A stretch of 55,995 bases of DNA from an uncultured Anaerolineae bacterium (GTDB lineage: Bacteria > Chloroflexota > Anaerolineae > Anaerolineales > Villigracilaceae), in contig CAIVSQ010000221.1 in the NCBI GenBank assembly GCA_903908605.1, forward strand, positions 1 to 55,995, read 5' to 3'. This document shows positions 43,903 to 53,117 of this stretch, piece after piece (the stretch's first letter is position 1; every line of letters starts with the position of its first letter). A program made the translations under genes and the position numbers. The notes below the pieces were generated by a model that saw only the letters and a program-made list of their open reading frames with translations, searched no databases and had not been told where the DNA came from.

Positions 43903-43939
43903 TAATTTCTCGCTTTCTTGATTGCTGTATTGAATGGGG

Positions 43940-44521
43940 TTAGTTGGTTGGGGGGCTGAGATGGTGAAAATCCAGGCGGGCGTTAAGCAGACGTTGGTAC
44001 TTGCGGATTTCACGCAGCAGGCCGTCCATTTCGATAAAGTTAAGGGTGACGGCTTCCCACATGAAGACCCAGCCACCAATCAGGATTGCTTCACGCAACA
44101 GGCTCCAGGGGAAGAGGATCAGGTCGACCTGTTCGCTAAGCAGGTAGAGGGCCAGGCACAGGCAGGAAACCAGCAGATAGCGCAGGGCGCGGGCGCGTTG
44201 ATGGCGAATGTGGCTGCGGATGACGAGGATTTCATGTTTGTAGAAGGTGCCCAAGCTGCGCAGGCATTCATCCACCTGGCGGGCAGTGGGTTCTTCGGCA
44301 CGGATTTCAACGGAGATGACAAGCGGGTGGTTTTCGGGGATTTCGTCCGAGCACTGGTTGAGATATTCCACCAGGTCAGGCGATAGGTCACGAGCCGGGG
44401 CTGGGGAAGGATCGAGCGGGTTGAAAAAATCCTGGCAGGTTTCCAGGCGGGTGGGGATGGTGAATGTGCGTGAGCGCGGATCATAAGGATAGATGTCGCG
44501 CAGGTTTTCTACTGTTTGCAT
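43940..44521 (-). CDS. Uncharacterised two-TM protein
   Basis: A 193-residue protein that I do not recognise. The first 110 residues are soluble (VISVEIRAEEPTARQVDECLRSLGTFYKHEILV), two TM helices follow (about 115-160), then a basic tail. TATAAT (44528-44533) ends 6 nt before ATG 44521, so a leaderless message is likely and the longer frame start at 44560 is rejected. DegV follows after 37 bp on the same strand. Confidence 0.7.
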   Translation of the reverse strand: MQTVENLRDIYPYDPRSRTFTIPTRLETCQDFFNPLDPSPAPARDLSPDLVEYLNQCSDEIPENHPLVISVEIRAEEPTARQVDECLRSLGTFYKHEILVIRSHIRHQRARALRYLLVSCLCLALYLLSEQVDLILFPWSLLREAILIGGWVFMWEAVTLNFIEMDGLLREIRKYQRLLNARLDFHHLSPPTN

Positions 44522-44527
44522 AAATTC

Positions 44528-44584
44528 ATTATATATCAGGCTGGGCAGGTTAGTGCGCAACAGGCTGGTTTGAGTGGTTATAAT
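44528..44584. promoter_or_regulatory. Divergent leaderless promoters
   Basis: TATAAT on the minus strand (44528-44533) ends 6 nt before ATG 44521, and TATAAT on the plus strand (44579-44584) ends 6 nt before ATG 44591. Neither gene has a Shine-Dalgarno sequence. Confidence 0.65.
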
Positions 44585-44590
44585 TGATGA

Positions 44591-45064
44591 ATGATGAGCA
44601 ATAACAACATAAATGGTACGATTCGAGCTTATAGGCCGGGTGACCTGGATGCGGTGGTGATCCTGTGGCGGGTGTCACGCGAGCAATCGCTGCCGGATTT
44701 TCAGCAGCGCAAGGGTTATTTCTTTTTCCAGGATATTGCTTATTTTCGCGAGCATATCTTGCCGGCCAATGATGTATGGGTGTTGGTGGACGAGAAGGAT
44801 TATCCACTGGCATTTATGGCGATGAAAGATGATTTCATTGATCAGCTTTTCATCCATCCCGATCACTGGCGCGAGGGGCTGGGTACGCGCTTGCTGGAGC
44901 ATGCGCGTAGACGATCACCAGAGCGCTTGTGGTTGTACACGCTGCAGGTGAATGTGAACGCGCGCGCGTTTTATGAAAAGAATGGCTTCAAGGTTGAGGA
45001 GCTTGGTATCAGCCCGCCACCAGAAAGCGAGCCGGATGTGAAGTACGCCTGGGAGGCCGGTTAG
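44591..45064 (+). CDS. GNAT-family acetyltransferase
   Basis: A 157-residue GNAT. Order of blocks: IRAYRPGDLDAVVILWRVS at the start, WVLVDEKDYPLAFMAM, IDQLFIHPDHWREGLGTRLLEHA (motif A, GLG loop) and LQVNVNARAFYEKNGFKV (motif B), all of the RimI/YitH style. Unlike the tandem pair at 40681 it lacks their N-terminal helix block. Leaderless promoter as noted. Its stop overlaps the convergent phosphatase gene by 4 bp. Confidence 0.9.
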   Translation: MMSNNNINGTIRAYRPGDLDAVVILWRVSREQSLPDFQQRKGYFFFQDIAYFREHILPANDVWVLVDEKDYPLAFMAMKDDFIDQLFIHPDHWREGLGTRLLEHARRRSPERLWLYTLQVNVNARAFYEKNGFKVEELGISPPPESEPDVKYAWEAG

Positions 45065-45861
45065 ATCCCGAGCGAGTTGTAGCGTTCGAGGATGAAATCC
45101 AGGACGGGCTGGGAAGCTGCCAGGATGATATTTTTAGATGCGAGCGTGAATTCACCGCCACCAATGGCCCGGTAACAGGCCCCGGCTTCAGAGGCGATCA
45201 GCAGGCCTGGCAGGATATCCCACAAGCCAAATGAAAACATAATGTAAGCATCGATCCGTCCGCCTGCCAGGGAAGTTGTGTCGACACAGGCTGCGCCGTG
45301 GAGCCTGATTTTGAAAACGTCAGCAGCGATCGCTTCCATGGCGCCCAAGCGGCGGCGGTTTTCCGCTTGCGGGTTTTGACGCTTGGAGAGGTCACCCATG
45401 GCAACGATGGCCTCATGGGGCAGGCGGTTGATGTTAGCGCTCAGGCGCTGGCCGTTAAGATAGCTGCCGCCCCCCAGGCTGGCTTCGTATAACTCATCCA
45501 GCACGGGCAGGTAAACGGCAGCGACAACGGGGATGGAATTTTCAACCAGGGCGACCTGGACACCGAAGTAGGGAATGCCGCGCGAAAAGTTGATGGTCCC
45601 ATCGATCGGGTCGAGGCACCAGAAGCGCCCATTGCCGATGACGGTATCGGTATACTGCTCTTCGGCCAGGATCTGGTCGTTGGGATAGGCGGCGTGAATG
45701 TGGTCGACAATGTAGCTTTCGATGGCTACATCCAGGTTGGTGACGAGGTCGCGGGGGGTCTTGTTACTGACCGTCATGGTCAGGGTGCTTTTGCAATGCT
45801 GGTAGGCCTCGACGACGATATTCTTTGCGAAGGCCAATTCTTGCTGGTAATTGGTGGACAT
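45061..45861 (-). CDS. Inositol monophosphatase family protein (SuhB-like)
   Basis: A 266-residue Li+-sensitive phosphatase. Metal-site blocks are AEEQYTD (E-E), WCLDPIDGTINFSRGIPYFGVQVAL (the DPIDGTxNF motif) and the second Asp motif FGLWDILPGLLIASEAGA. AGGAG precedes ATG 45861; the open frame continues upstream into non-coding sequence. Substrates may be inositol phosphate, a sugar phosphate or NADP-like compounds. Confidence 0.92.
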   Translation of the reverse strand: MSTNYQQELAFAKNIVVEAYQHCKSTLTMTVSNKTPRDLVTNLDVAIESYIVDHIHAAYPNDQILAEEQYTDTVIGNGRFWCLDPIDGTINFSRGIPYFGVQVALVENSIPVVAAVYLPVLDELYEASLGGGSYLNGQRLSANINRLPHEAIVAMGDLSKRQNPQAENRRRLGAMEAIAADVFKIRLHGAACVDTTSLAGGRIDAYIMFSFGLWDILPGLLIASEAGACYRAIGGGEFTLASKNIILAASQPVLDFILERYNSLGI

Positions 45862-45991
45862 TAGGTTCTCCTGGACGGGTAATTGCGGAGATGATATCAC
45901 TATTGTGGTGAATGGTGTCGGGTATAATCTCGCCGGGCCAGTTTTAAGATGGCAGGATGTGGAGTTATTTTGGCAAAGGTGGAAACGAAAT

Positions 45992-46696
45992 ATGATTGGA
46001 ACCCTGATTAATTTTGCGGCGATTATTGCTGGCAGCGCGCTGGGAATCTTGTTCGGCTCGCGCCTTTCTGAAAACCTGAAGAAGACTGTCATTGCCGGGA
46101 TGGGTCTGTTTACCTCGGCGGTTGGGCTGCAAATGTTTTTGAAAACAGAAAATGCGCTGATTGTGCTGGGCGCGCTCATTCTGGGCGCCATCCTGGGCGA
46201 ATGGTGGGGGTTGGAAGAGAAACTGGCTACTTTGGGAACCTGGTTGGAAAAACGGCTTTCCGGCAGCTCTGGCGGCAACTCCAGTAATTTTGTGCGCGGG
46301 TTCCTGACCGCTTCTGTGCTGTTTTGTACAGGCCCGATGGGCGTGTTGGGTTCGATCAGCGATGGGCTGCGCGGGGATTACCTGACTTTGTCGATCAAAT
46401 CCGTGTTGGATGGCATCACTTCGATCGCATTCGCGTCCACGCTGGGTATTGGGGTGGCGTTCTCGGCACTGCCGGTTTTGGTCTACCAGGGGTTGATCAG
46501 CCTGTTGGCCGCCCAGTTAAATTCGATCATGAACATCAGTATGATGAACGAGATGACTGCCACGGGCGGGGTGCTGTTGATTGGCATTGGCATCAGCAGC
46601 CTGTTGGAAATAAAGAAAATCAGGGTCGGTAACTTTTTGCCGGCGCTGGTGCTGGCCCCAGCCATGGTGTATTTATTGGCGTTGGTGACCCGGTAG
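45992..46696 (+). CDS. DUF554 family membrane protein
   Basis: A 234-residue protein with seven TM helices. Family signature: MIGTLINFAAIIAGSALGILFGSRL at the start, FVRGFLTASVLFCTGPMGVLGSISDGLRGDYLTLSIKSVLDG in the middle, and MTATGGVLLIGIGISSLLE near the end. DUF554 has no assigned function; transport is suspected. ATG 45992 fits the family N-terminus and has a GGTGG site; the earlier frame codon lies in the upstream leader with a TATAAT near 45931. Confidence 0.9.
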   Translation: MIGTLINFAAIIAGSALGILFGSRLSENLKKTVIAGMGLFTSAVGLQMFLKTENALIVLGALILGAILGEWWGLEEKLATLGTWLEKRLSGSSGGNSSNFVRGFLTASVLFCTGPMGVLGSISDGLRGDYLTLSIKSVLDGITSIAFASTLGIGVAFSALPVLVYQGLISLLAAQLNSIMNISMMNEMTATGGVLLIGIGISSLLEIKKIRVGNFLPALVLAPAMVYLLALVTR

Positions 46697-46755
46697 AATC
46701 AATCAATTTTGCTGGAGAACAGGGGCGATTCTTTCATAAAAGCATCGGCAGGCAG

Positions 46756-46761
46756 TAAAAT
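46756..46761 (+). promoter_or_regulatory. Leaderless -10 box of alr
   Basis: TAAAAT 7 nt before ATG 46769, no ribosome site between. Confidence 0.5.
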
Positions 46762-46768
46762 AGCAAGC

Positions 46769-47929
46769 ATGAATACTCCTCTTAGACCGACTCACGCAGT
46801 CATCCAATTAAGTCAATTGCGCCGCAATGTAGAAGCCATCCGTGCGAAGGTTTCGCCAGCCAGGGTGTTGGTGATGCTGAAAGCCAACGCCTATGGACAT
46901 GGGATTGACGGCGTGGCCCCCTATATTGAACCATTCGTGGATGCCATTGGTGTGGCTGTCCTGGATGAAGGCGTGCATCTGCGCGAGCTGGGCATTAAAA
47001 AGCCGGTGCTGGTTGCAGGCGGCACGCTGCCAGAACATGTGCCTTACTATTTAGAGCATGACCTGACGCTGACGATTTCCTCAGCCGAGGTGCTGCAGGC
47101 GGCGGAAGCGGCTTCGCAGGCGGCTGGCAAGCGTCTGAAAGCGCACCTGAAGATCGATACCGGCATGGAGCGGGCGGGGGTGCGCTGGTATGAAGCCGAA
47201 GCATTCCTGGAACAGTCGCTGCTTTGCAAACATGTTGAGATTGAAGGGATTTATACGCACTTCGCCAATTCGGAGACACTTGAGCCGGAAGGGCTGGAGC
47301 ACAAGCCCGGTTTTTCGTACGCCAGCACCCAGTTACAGCGCTTTAATGAGGTGCTGGCGTTTTATCCGCGGCGCGGGCTGCCGCCTCCGCCGCTGCGACA
47401 CACCGCCAATTCGGCTGCCATTCTGAACATGCCGGAGAGTTATTTTGACATGGTGCGGCCGGGGGTGATGTTCTATGGTGTGTACCCGGATGATGAGGCA
47501 CTGCGCAGCGTTGCGATTGCCCCGGCCCTGACCTGGAAATCGGCGGTGGTGTACAGCAAACAGACCCTGCCGGGTAACCCGGTCAGTTACGGTTCGCTGT
47601 GGGTCTCCGATCGTCCGGTGCGTACCATCACCATCCCGTGCGGGTATGCGGACGGCTACTTCAGGCGAATGACCAACCAGCCCAAGGTGCTTGTCAATGG
47701 CAAGAAATACCAGCAGGTGGGGCGCATCTGCATGGACCAGTGCATGGTTAACCTGGAAGACGACCAGGCCGGCATCGGTGATGAGGTGATTTTGTTGGGC
47801 AAGGCGGCCAATGGCGAGTGTATACGGGCCGAAGATCTGGCTGTTTGGGCGGGGACGAACTCTTACGAGGTGATGACCAACATCAGCGCGCGGGTGCCGC
47901 GTGTTTTTGAGATCGAAGAGGGTGGCTAA
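46769..47929 (+). CDS. alr: Alanine racemase
   Basis: A 386-residue fold-III PLP enzyme that makes D-alanine for peptidoglycan. PLP Lys is K38 in VLVMLKANAYGHG. The phosphate and substrate blocks LKIDTGMERAGV, HTANSAAILNMPESYFDMVRPGVMFYGV and the second-domain catalytic Tyr in PVSYGSLWVS are present, followed by CGYADGYFR and GRICMDQCMV. ATG 46769 is used because the protein family starts there and a TAAAAT box lies 7 nt upstream; the frame's earlier codon 46709 adds 20 unlikely residues. Confidence 0.95.
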   Translation: MNTPLRPTHAVIQLSQLRRNVEAIRAKVSPARVLVMLKANAYGHGIDGVAPYIEPFVDAIGVAVLDEGVHLRELGIKKPVLVAGGTLPEHVPYYLEHDLTLTISSAEVLQAAEAASQAAGKRLKAHLKIDTGMERAGVRWYEAEAFLEQSLLCKHVEIEGIYTHFANSETLEPEGLEHKPGFSYASTQLQRFNEVLAFYPRRGLPPPPLRHTANSAAILNMPESYFDMVRPGVMFYGVYPDDEALRSVAIAPALTWKSAVVYSKQTLPGNPVSYGSLWVSDRPVRTITIPCGYADGYFRRMTNQPKVLVNGKKYQQVGRICMDQCMVNLEDDQAGIGDEVILLGKAANGECIRAEDLAVWAGTNSYEVMTNISARVPRVFEIEEGG

Positions 47930-47980
47930 GCTCACCCTGCTGGTACAATACAGTGATCTGTACGTAATTTTGGAGGCAAT

Positions 47981-48499
47981 TTGAAGATTATTAAGACGTA
48001 TGCCAGCCTGTTCACCGTGGCTGCTGTGATTATCGCACTCGACCAGTGGAGCAAATCGCTGGTGCGCATCCTGCCGCTGGGCACAACCTGGTTGCCCGAG
48101 GGCTGGGAATGGTTGATGCCGTATGCGCGGGTGGTCCATTGGTATAACACGGGCGCGGCGTTTGGTTCTTTCACCGAGTATGGCTGGGTCTTTACGATCC
48201 TGGCTTTCGTGGTGAGCGGGTTGATCATTTATTATTATCGCCAGGTGGAAGATAGCGAATGGTGGTTGAAGCTGGCGATGGGTATGCAAATGGGCGGGGC
48301 GCTCGGAAATGTGATTGATCGCCTGACCTATGGCGGCAAGGTGACGGATTTTATTTCCGTTGGCACCTTTGCGGTCTTTAATGTGGCCGACGCCAGTATT
48401 TCGACCGGCGTGGTGTTGTTGTTGATTGGGCTGTGGGTTAAAGAGCGCGAAGATCGCAAAAAAGTTGCGCCAGTCGTAGAGGATTCAGCCGGTGAGTGA
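47981..48499 (+). CDS. lspA: Lipoprotein signal peptidase (signal peptidase II)
   Basis: A 172-residue membrane aspartic protease with four TM helices. Signature blocks are IIALDQWSKSLVRILPLG, VVHWYNTGAAFGSF, GGALGNVIDRLTYGGKVTDFI (first catalytic Asp) and FAVFNVADASISTGVVLLLI (second catalytic Asp). It removes prolipoprotein signal peptides. The start is TTG 47981 with TGGAGG 6 nt upstream. The next gene begins inside its last codons (8-bp overlap), the common lspA-rluD pairing. Confidence 0.95.
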   Translation: MKIIKTYASLFTVAAVIIALDQWSKSLVRILPLGTTWLPEGWEWLMPYARVVHWYNTGAAFGSFTEYGWVFTILAFVVSGLIIYYYRQVEDSEWWLKLAMGMQMGGALGNVIDRLTYGGKVTDFISVGTFAVFNVADASISTGVVLLLIGLWVKEREDRKKVAPVVEDSAGE

Positions 48500-49412
48500 C
48501 CGGACAGAATTGTTTCAATACGCTGGTGATGGTGAACGGCTGGACAAATACCTGGTGATTTGCCTGCCCGAGTTTTCGCGTGCGCGTTTGCAAGGGTTGA
48601 TCCTGGACGGGTTCGTGGAGGTCAATGGGCGGGTGGCGAAGAAGGGCGGGCAGATGCTGGGCGGAGGTGAACGGGTGAGTGTTCGCATCCCACCCGTGCA
48701 GTCGGTTGGCCTGGTGGCTGAAGATATCCCGCTGGATGTGATTTTTGAGAATGATGAATTAATTGTGGTCAACAAACCGGCGGGGATGGTGGTCCATCCC
48801 GGGGCCGGGCATGAGAGCGGTACCCTGGTCAATGCGGTGTTGGGTTACGAGCCAGACATTGAAGGCATCGGTGGTGAGGAACGCCCGGGGGTGGTGCACC
48901 GGTTGGATAAGGATACCTCCGGGTTAATTATCCTGGCCAAGAATGAGCGCGCTCACCGTTGGCTGCAGGACCAGTTTCGTCTGCGCAAAGTGGAAAAGAC
49001 ATACCTGGCACTGGTGGATGGCAAGCCGCCAACACCTTCCGGGCGGGTGGAAGCGCCGATCGGGCGTGACCCGAGCCACCGCAAGCAGATGGCGGTGACC
49101 ACGCTGGAACGCGGGCGTGAGGCGATCAGCGAGTATAAGACCTTGCAGAGTTTCCCGCGTCATACGCTGCTTGAGTTTCATCCGCATACCGGGCGGACGC
49201 ACCAGATCAGGCTGCACTGTGCCTTCCTGGGCTGCCCAATTGTGGCGGATCCGATTTATGGGCATAAGAGGTCGAGCCTGGAGCTAAACCGGCATTTTCT
49301 GCACGCCTTTCGTTTGAAGATTACCCTGCCCGGTGAAAAAGAGCCGCGCAGTTTTGAAGCACCGCTGCCGGCCGACCTGGCCGGGGTTCTCGAGACACTG
49401 CGCAATGCGTAG
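48492..49412 (+). CDS. rluD: 23S rRNA pseudouridine synthase, RluA/RluD family
   Basis: A 306-residue enzyme. An N-terminal S4 domain (about 12-75, RLDKYLVICLPEFSRARLQGLILDGFVEVNGR) is followed by the RluA catalytic domain with VVNKPAGMVVHPGAG and HRLDKDTSGLIILAK (catalytic D139). FHPHTGRTHQIRLHCAFLGCPIVADPIYG closes the active site. Start GTG 48492 overlaps lspA. RluD-type by the S4 domain and position; exact uridines cannot be told. Confidence 0.93.
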   Translation: MSDRTELFQYAGDGERLDKYLVICLPEFSRARLQGLILDGFVEVNGRVAKKGGQMLGGGERVSVRIPPVQSVGLVAEDIPLDVIFENDELIVVNKPAGMVVHPGAGHESGTLVNAVLGYEPDIEGIGGEERPGVVHRLDKDTSGLIILAKNERAHRWLQDQFRLRKVEKTYLALVDGKPPTPSGRVEAPIGRDPSHRKQMAVTTLERGREAISEYKTLQSFPRHTLLEFHPHTGRTHQIRLHCAFLGCPIVADPIYGHKRSSLELNRHFLHAFRLKITLPGEKEPRSFEAPLPADLAGVLETLRNA

Positions 49413-49480
49413 TGATTGGGTGGCAGGCTGTTAGCGGCCTGGGTTTGAAATAGTTTATTAAGGCTGAATTTTTAGATAAG

Positions 49481-49507
49481 AAAACGAGCGTTTATGGCGC
49501 TCGTTTT
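49481..49507. terminator. Bidirectional terminator after rluD
   Basis: Arms AAAACGAGCG and CGCTCGTTTT with a 7-nt loop and T-runs on both strands, between convergent rluD and amidase genes. Confidence 0.9.
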
Positions 49508-49528
49508 TGATTCGGGTGGCTGGTTTTG

Positions 49529-50917
49529 TTAGATCTGGCTGAGATCAGGGTGCTGATTGTGCCAGGGGGTGGCTTGTTCATAGGCGTGGGCGGCGCGCAG
49601 CAGCTTGCGTTCTTGCCAGGCGGGGGTGATGATCTGCAGGCCGACTGGCAGGCCGTTGGAGGAAAAGCCGCAGGGCAGCGAGATGGCCGGCAGGCCGGTC
49701 AGGTTGAAGGGCGCGGTGAAGCGCGTCAGGCGGCGGGCTTGCTCGAGGGCGTCGTTGCCTTCGATGAAGGGCGCGGTGATGGGTGTGGCGGGCAGCAGCA
49801 AGGCGTCGAAACCCTGGCCTGGCAGGGCGGCGCCGCTGAAAAAGACTTCCATACGCCGGCGGGCTTCGGTTTGGGTGCGGCGGGCCAGGGCGTATTCACT
49901 GGAGGTAAAGGAGGCGCCGGTCTTGAGACGCTGGCGGACATCCTCACCAAAGCCAAGCGGGTGCTCGGCCATCCGTTCACGGTGGAAGGCGGCTCCGTCG
50001 GCCTGGGTCATCAGGCTGTTGGCCAATGCAGCGTCGCGCAGGAAATTGAGTTCGACGGGCAGGACGGTGGCGCCGAGGGTCTTGAAGACTTCGGCAGCTT
50101 CGCGAACGATGTCGAGCACTTCGGGGTCGGTTTCCCAGGCGTATTCGCCGGTCAGGACGGCGATGCGCCAGCCCTGCACGCCGGTGTCAATACTGGTGAG
50201 GTAGTCATCGACCGGTAGGTTGAGCGAGGATGGGTCGAGTTCGTCGTAGCCTGCCAGCACTTGCAACAGCAGGGCGGCATCACGTACTGAGCGGGTGAGC
50301 GGCCCGGCGTGGTCCAGGTTCCATGAGAGCGGCAGGATACCGCGCAGCGAGATGCGCCCGTTGGTGGGCTTAAGACCCACCACGCCGCACAGGCTGGCGG
50401 GGATGCGGATGCTGCCACCCGTATCGGTGCCGAGGGCGGCGGGAACCATGCCGGCGGCGACTGCTGCGGCGCTGCCACTGGAGGATCCGCCGGTGATGCG
50501 CCTGGTATCCCAGGGGTTGTGGACCGGGCCGTAGTGTGGGTTAACGCCGGTGACGCCCAGGGCGATTTCGTGCGTATTGGTTTTGCCGGCGATGGAGGCT
50601 CCGGCGGTTTTGAGTTTTTCCACGACCAGGGCATCCTGCTCGGGGATAAAGTCAGTAAAGAAGGTGGTGCCGGCGGTGGTGCGTACACCGGCGGTTTGGT
50701 ACAGATCTTTGATGGCAATCGGGATACCCGCCAGGGGGCCGCTTGCCGCGGGGGGGACCTGGAAGCGGGCGGCATCGGGCCGGGTGATGAAGGCATTGAT
50801 GGCGGGATCGAGCCGTTCAACAGCCTGGGTGCAGGCCGCGTACAGCTCGCCGGCGGTCAGGCTGCCGGTGCGAAGAGCTTGCAGGGCGGTGGTGATGGTC
50901 AGGTTTTGGATATCCAT
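49529..50917 (-). CDS. Amidase signature family hydrolase (GatA-like)
   Basis: A 462-residue amidase. The Ser-cis-Ser-Lys triad is visible: K70 (IPIAIKDLYQT), cis-Ser S145 (ITGGSSSGSAAAVAAG) and nucleophile S169 (GTDTGGSIRIPAS). The rest follows the family pattern (VGLKPTNGRISLRG, LDHAGPLTRSV). It may be GatA of Glu-tRNA amidotransferase, but gatB and gatC are not adjacent, so a free amidase is more likely. The longer frame upstream belongs to fhs read out of frame; ATG 50917 has TAAAAT 7 nt before it. Confidence 0.9.
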   Translation of the reverse strand: MDIQNLTITTALQALRTGSLTAGELYAACTQAVERLDPAINAFITRPDAARFQVPPAASGPLAGIPIAIKDLYQTAGVRTTAGTTFFTDFIPEQDALVVEKLKTAGASIAGKTNTHEIALGVTGVNPHYGPVHNPWDTRRITGGSSSGSAAAVAAGMVPAALGTDTGGSIRIPASLCGVVGLKPTNGRISLRGILPLSWNLDHAGPLTRSVRDAALLLQVLAGYDELDPSSLNLPVDDYLTSIDTGVQGWRIAVLTGEYAWETDPEVLDIVREAAEVFKTLGATVLPVELNFLRDAALANSLMTQADGAAFHRERMAEHPLGFGEDVRQRLKTGASFTSSEYALARRTQTEARRRMEVFFSGAALPGQGFDALLLPATPITAPFIEGNDALEQARRLTRFTAPFNLTGLPAISLPCGFSSNGLPVGLQIITPAWQERKLLRAAHAYEQATPWHNQHPDLSQI

Positions 50918-50924
50918 GGCGCTT

Positions 50925-50930
50925 ATTTTA
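50925..50930 (-). promoter_or_regulatory. Leaderless -10 box of the amidase gene
   Basis: TAAAAT on the minus strand, 7 nt before ATG 50917, no ribosome site. Confidence 0.5.
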
Positions 50931-51005
50931 CGCCATCTCTGCCCGGAAAGGCGGCTGATTTTGGGACTATTTTTTGTCGAGGGGGAAAAGAAAAGAGGTG
51001 TGCAT

Positions 51006-51044
51006 AAAAAAATGGGCCACCCGGTAAGGGCAGCCCATTTTTTT
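51006..51044 (-). terminator. Terminator of fhs
   Basis: Arms AAAAAATGGGC and GCCCATTTTTTT, with long A and T runs, lie 16 bp after the fhs stop. Confidence 0.85.
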
Positions 51045-51059
51045 ATAAATGTGAGCGGG

Positions 51060-52964
51060 TTAGAACAGGCCGACAACCTTGCCGGTTTCGAGGTCGAGAT
51101 CGACATCGAAGAAGACCGGGCGGGTGGGCAGGCCGGGCATGGTGCGCATGGTGCCGAGCAGCGGGTAGAGGAAGCCTGCGCCGACTGAGGCACGAATGTC
51201 ACTGATGTTGACGCGGAAGCCGCGCGGGGCGCCCTTGAGGGCGGCATCGGTGGAGAAGGACAGGTGGGTCTTGGCCATGCAGAGCGGCAGCTTATCAAAG
51301 CCGAGGCGGGTGTAAAGTTCGATCTTGCGTTCGGCCTCGGGCGAGTAATCGACGCCATCGGCGCGGTAGATCTCGCGGCAGATGGTTTCGATCTTGGTCT
51401 TGATGTCCTGTTCCAGCGGGTAGAGGAATTTGAAGTTGCTGGGTTGCTCGCAGGCTTTGACGACTGCTTCGGCCAGGGCGATGGCACCCTTGCCGCCTTC
51501 CATCCAATGGCGTGAGACGACTGCATCCATGGCGCCGGCTTCGATGGCGGCCTTGCGGACCACTTCAACTTCAGCATCGGTGTCATTGGCGAAGGAGTTG
51601 ACCGCCACGACGACGTTGACGCCGTATTTGAGGGCGTTCTCAATGTGCTGAACCAGGTTGGGCAGGCCCTTCCTGAGCAGGTCGAGGTTTTCTTCGGTGT
51701 ATTCAGCGGCAAGCGGTTTGCCAGCCACCACCTTGGGACCACCACCGTGCATCTTGAGCGCGCGGACAGTGGCGACCATGACAACCACCTGGGGGGTCAG
51801 GCCAGAGTAACGGCACTTGATATCGAAGAATTTTTCCATACCGATGTCAGCGCCAAAGCCGGACTCGGTGACGACGTAATCGGCCAGTTTGAGGGCGATC
51901 TTATCGGCGATGATGGAGGATTGGCCGTGGGCGATGTTGGCGAAGGGGCCGGCATGTACAATGGCGGGTGTGCCTTCGAGGGTCTGCATCAGGTTAGGCT
52001 TGATGGCATCTTTCATCAGGACGGTCAGGGCGCCGGCGACACCCAGGTCTTCGGCGGTGACGGCTGCGCCGTGCCTGTCGGTGGCGACGACCATGGCGCC
52101 AAGGCGTTCACGCATATCGGCCAGGTCGGTGGTGAGGGCCAGGATGGCCATGATTTCGCTGGCAACGGTGATATCGTACCCAGAGCGATGCTCGAAGCCG
52201 GCTTCTTCCTTGCCCAACCCGACCTGAACTTCACGCAGGAAACGGTCATTTACATCGACCACGCGGCGCCAGGTGACGTTGGCGGGGTCGATATCCAGGC
52301 GGGCGAAGCGCGAGCGTTCTTCGGGAGTCATTTCATTGGGATCGGTCTTATTGATGCCGAGTTTCTTCAGGCGGCGCAGCATGGTTGGCGCGAATTTGCG
52401 AACGCCCTTTTTATCGGGCGGGCAAAGGGCATCAAAGAGCTTGGTGTCGTCGGGGGTGTTGACTTCGTGCATCATGCGGGCATCCAGAGCGGCTGCGCAC
52501 AGGTTGTGAGCGGCGGTGATGGCATGAATGTCACCGGTCAGGTGCAAGTTGAAGTCTTCCATGGGGATGACCTGGCTGTAACCGCCACCGGCAGCGCCAC
52601 CCTTGATGCCAAAGGTGGGACCCTGCGAGGGCTGGCGGATGACGGTCATAACGCTTTTTCCCAGGTGGGCGCCGAGGGCCTGGGAAAGGCCAACGGTGGT
52701 GGTGGTTTTGCCTTCACCAAGCGGGGTGGGCGTAATGGCTGTAACGTCGATATACATGCCATTGGGGCGGTCCTTGAGGCGTTCGAGAGTCTCGAGTTTA
52801 ATCTTCGCCTTGAAGGGCCCGTAGAGTTCGAGTTCGTTTTCCTGCAATCCCAGTTCCTCGGCAACCTGCATGATTGGTTTGAGGGTACCGGCCTGGGCAA
52901 TATCGATGTCGGATGGTACTGGGTTCAGAAGTTTGATCGGGGTGGGGGTGAACTTTCGATTCAT
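51060..52964 (-). CDS. fhs: Formate--tetrahydrofolate ligase
   Basis: A 634-residue enzyme that makes 10-formyl-THF from formate, THF and ATP. The P-loop [16 protein letters not shown] (about 78-93) and blocks [41 protein letters not shown] and [12 protein letters not shown] are characteristic. Length matches the somewhat long bacterial form (usual 555-560) with extra insertions in the first half. It could serve one-carbon assimilation or the methyl branch of acetyl-CoA synthesis; no other gene of that path is nearby. GGAGA precedes the ATG. Confidence 0.96.
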   Translation of the reverse strand: MNRKFTPTPIKLLNPVPSDIDIAQAGTLKPIMQVAEELGLQENELELYGPFKAKIKLETLERLKDRPNGMYIDVTAITPTPLGEGKTTTTVGLSQALGAHLGKSVMTVIRQPSQGPTFGIKGGAAGGGYSQVIPMEDFNLHLTGDIHAITAAHNLCAAALDARMMHEVNTPDDTKLFDALCPPDKKGVRKFAPTMLRRLKKLGINKTDPNEMTPEERSRFARLDIDPANVTWRRVVDVNDRFLREVQVGLGKEEAGFEHRSGYDITVASEIMAILALTTDLADMRERLGAMVVATDRHGAAVTAEDLGVAGALTVLMKDAIKPNLMQTLEGTPAIVHAGPFANIAHGQSSIIADKIALKLADYVVTESGFGADIGMEKFFDIKCRYSGLTPQVVVMVATVRALKMHGGGPKVVAGKPLAAEYTEENLDLLRKGLPNLVQHIENALKYGVNVVVAVNSFANDTDAEVEVVRKAAIEAGAMDAVVSRHWMEGGKGAIALAEAVVKACEQPSNFKFLYPLEQDIKTKIETICREIYRADGVDYSPEAERKIELYTRLGFDKLPLCMAKTHLSFSTDAALKGAPRGFRVNISDIRASVGAGFLYPLLGTMRTMPGLPTRPVFFDVDLDLETGKVVGLF

Positions 52965-53117
52965 AGCTTCTCCATAATAGTGTCTCGCCTGAGTGGGCGG
53001 AGTGAGTAGTGAAATTTCACACTAATTATGGAATTTTTTGCGCACTTTGACAATATAAATAATGTCACCCGTTTGTCATATTTGTCTGACAAATGTATGA
53101 ATTTGGAGGTTGAGCCA
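52965..53117 (-). promoter_or_regulatory. fhs upstream region with two palindromes
   Basis: It contains GTGAAATTTCAC (53009-53020, perfect palindrome) and TTTGTCTGACAAA (53081-53093, 6-bp arms around one base). On the minus strand TTGTCA and ATAATT about 18 nt apart lie between them as a possible promoter. Candidate operators; the regulator is unknown. Confidence 0.4.

Noticed and set aside
50918-51784. N-terminal extension of the amidase frame
   Set aside because: Low-complexity out-of-frame translation of fhs crossing its terminator; the amidase family starts at 50917.
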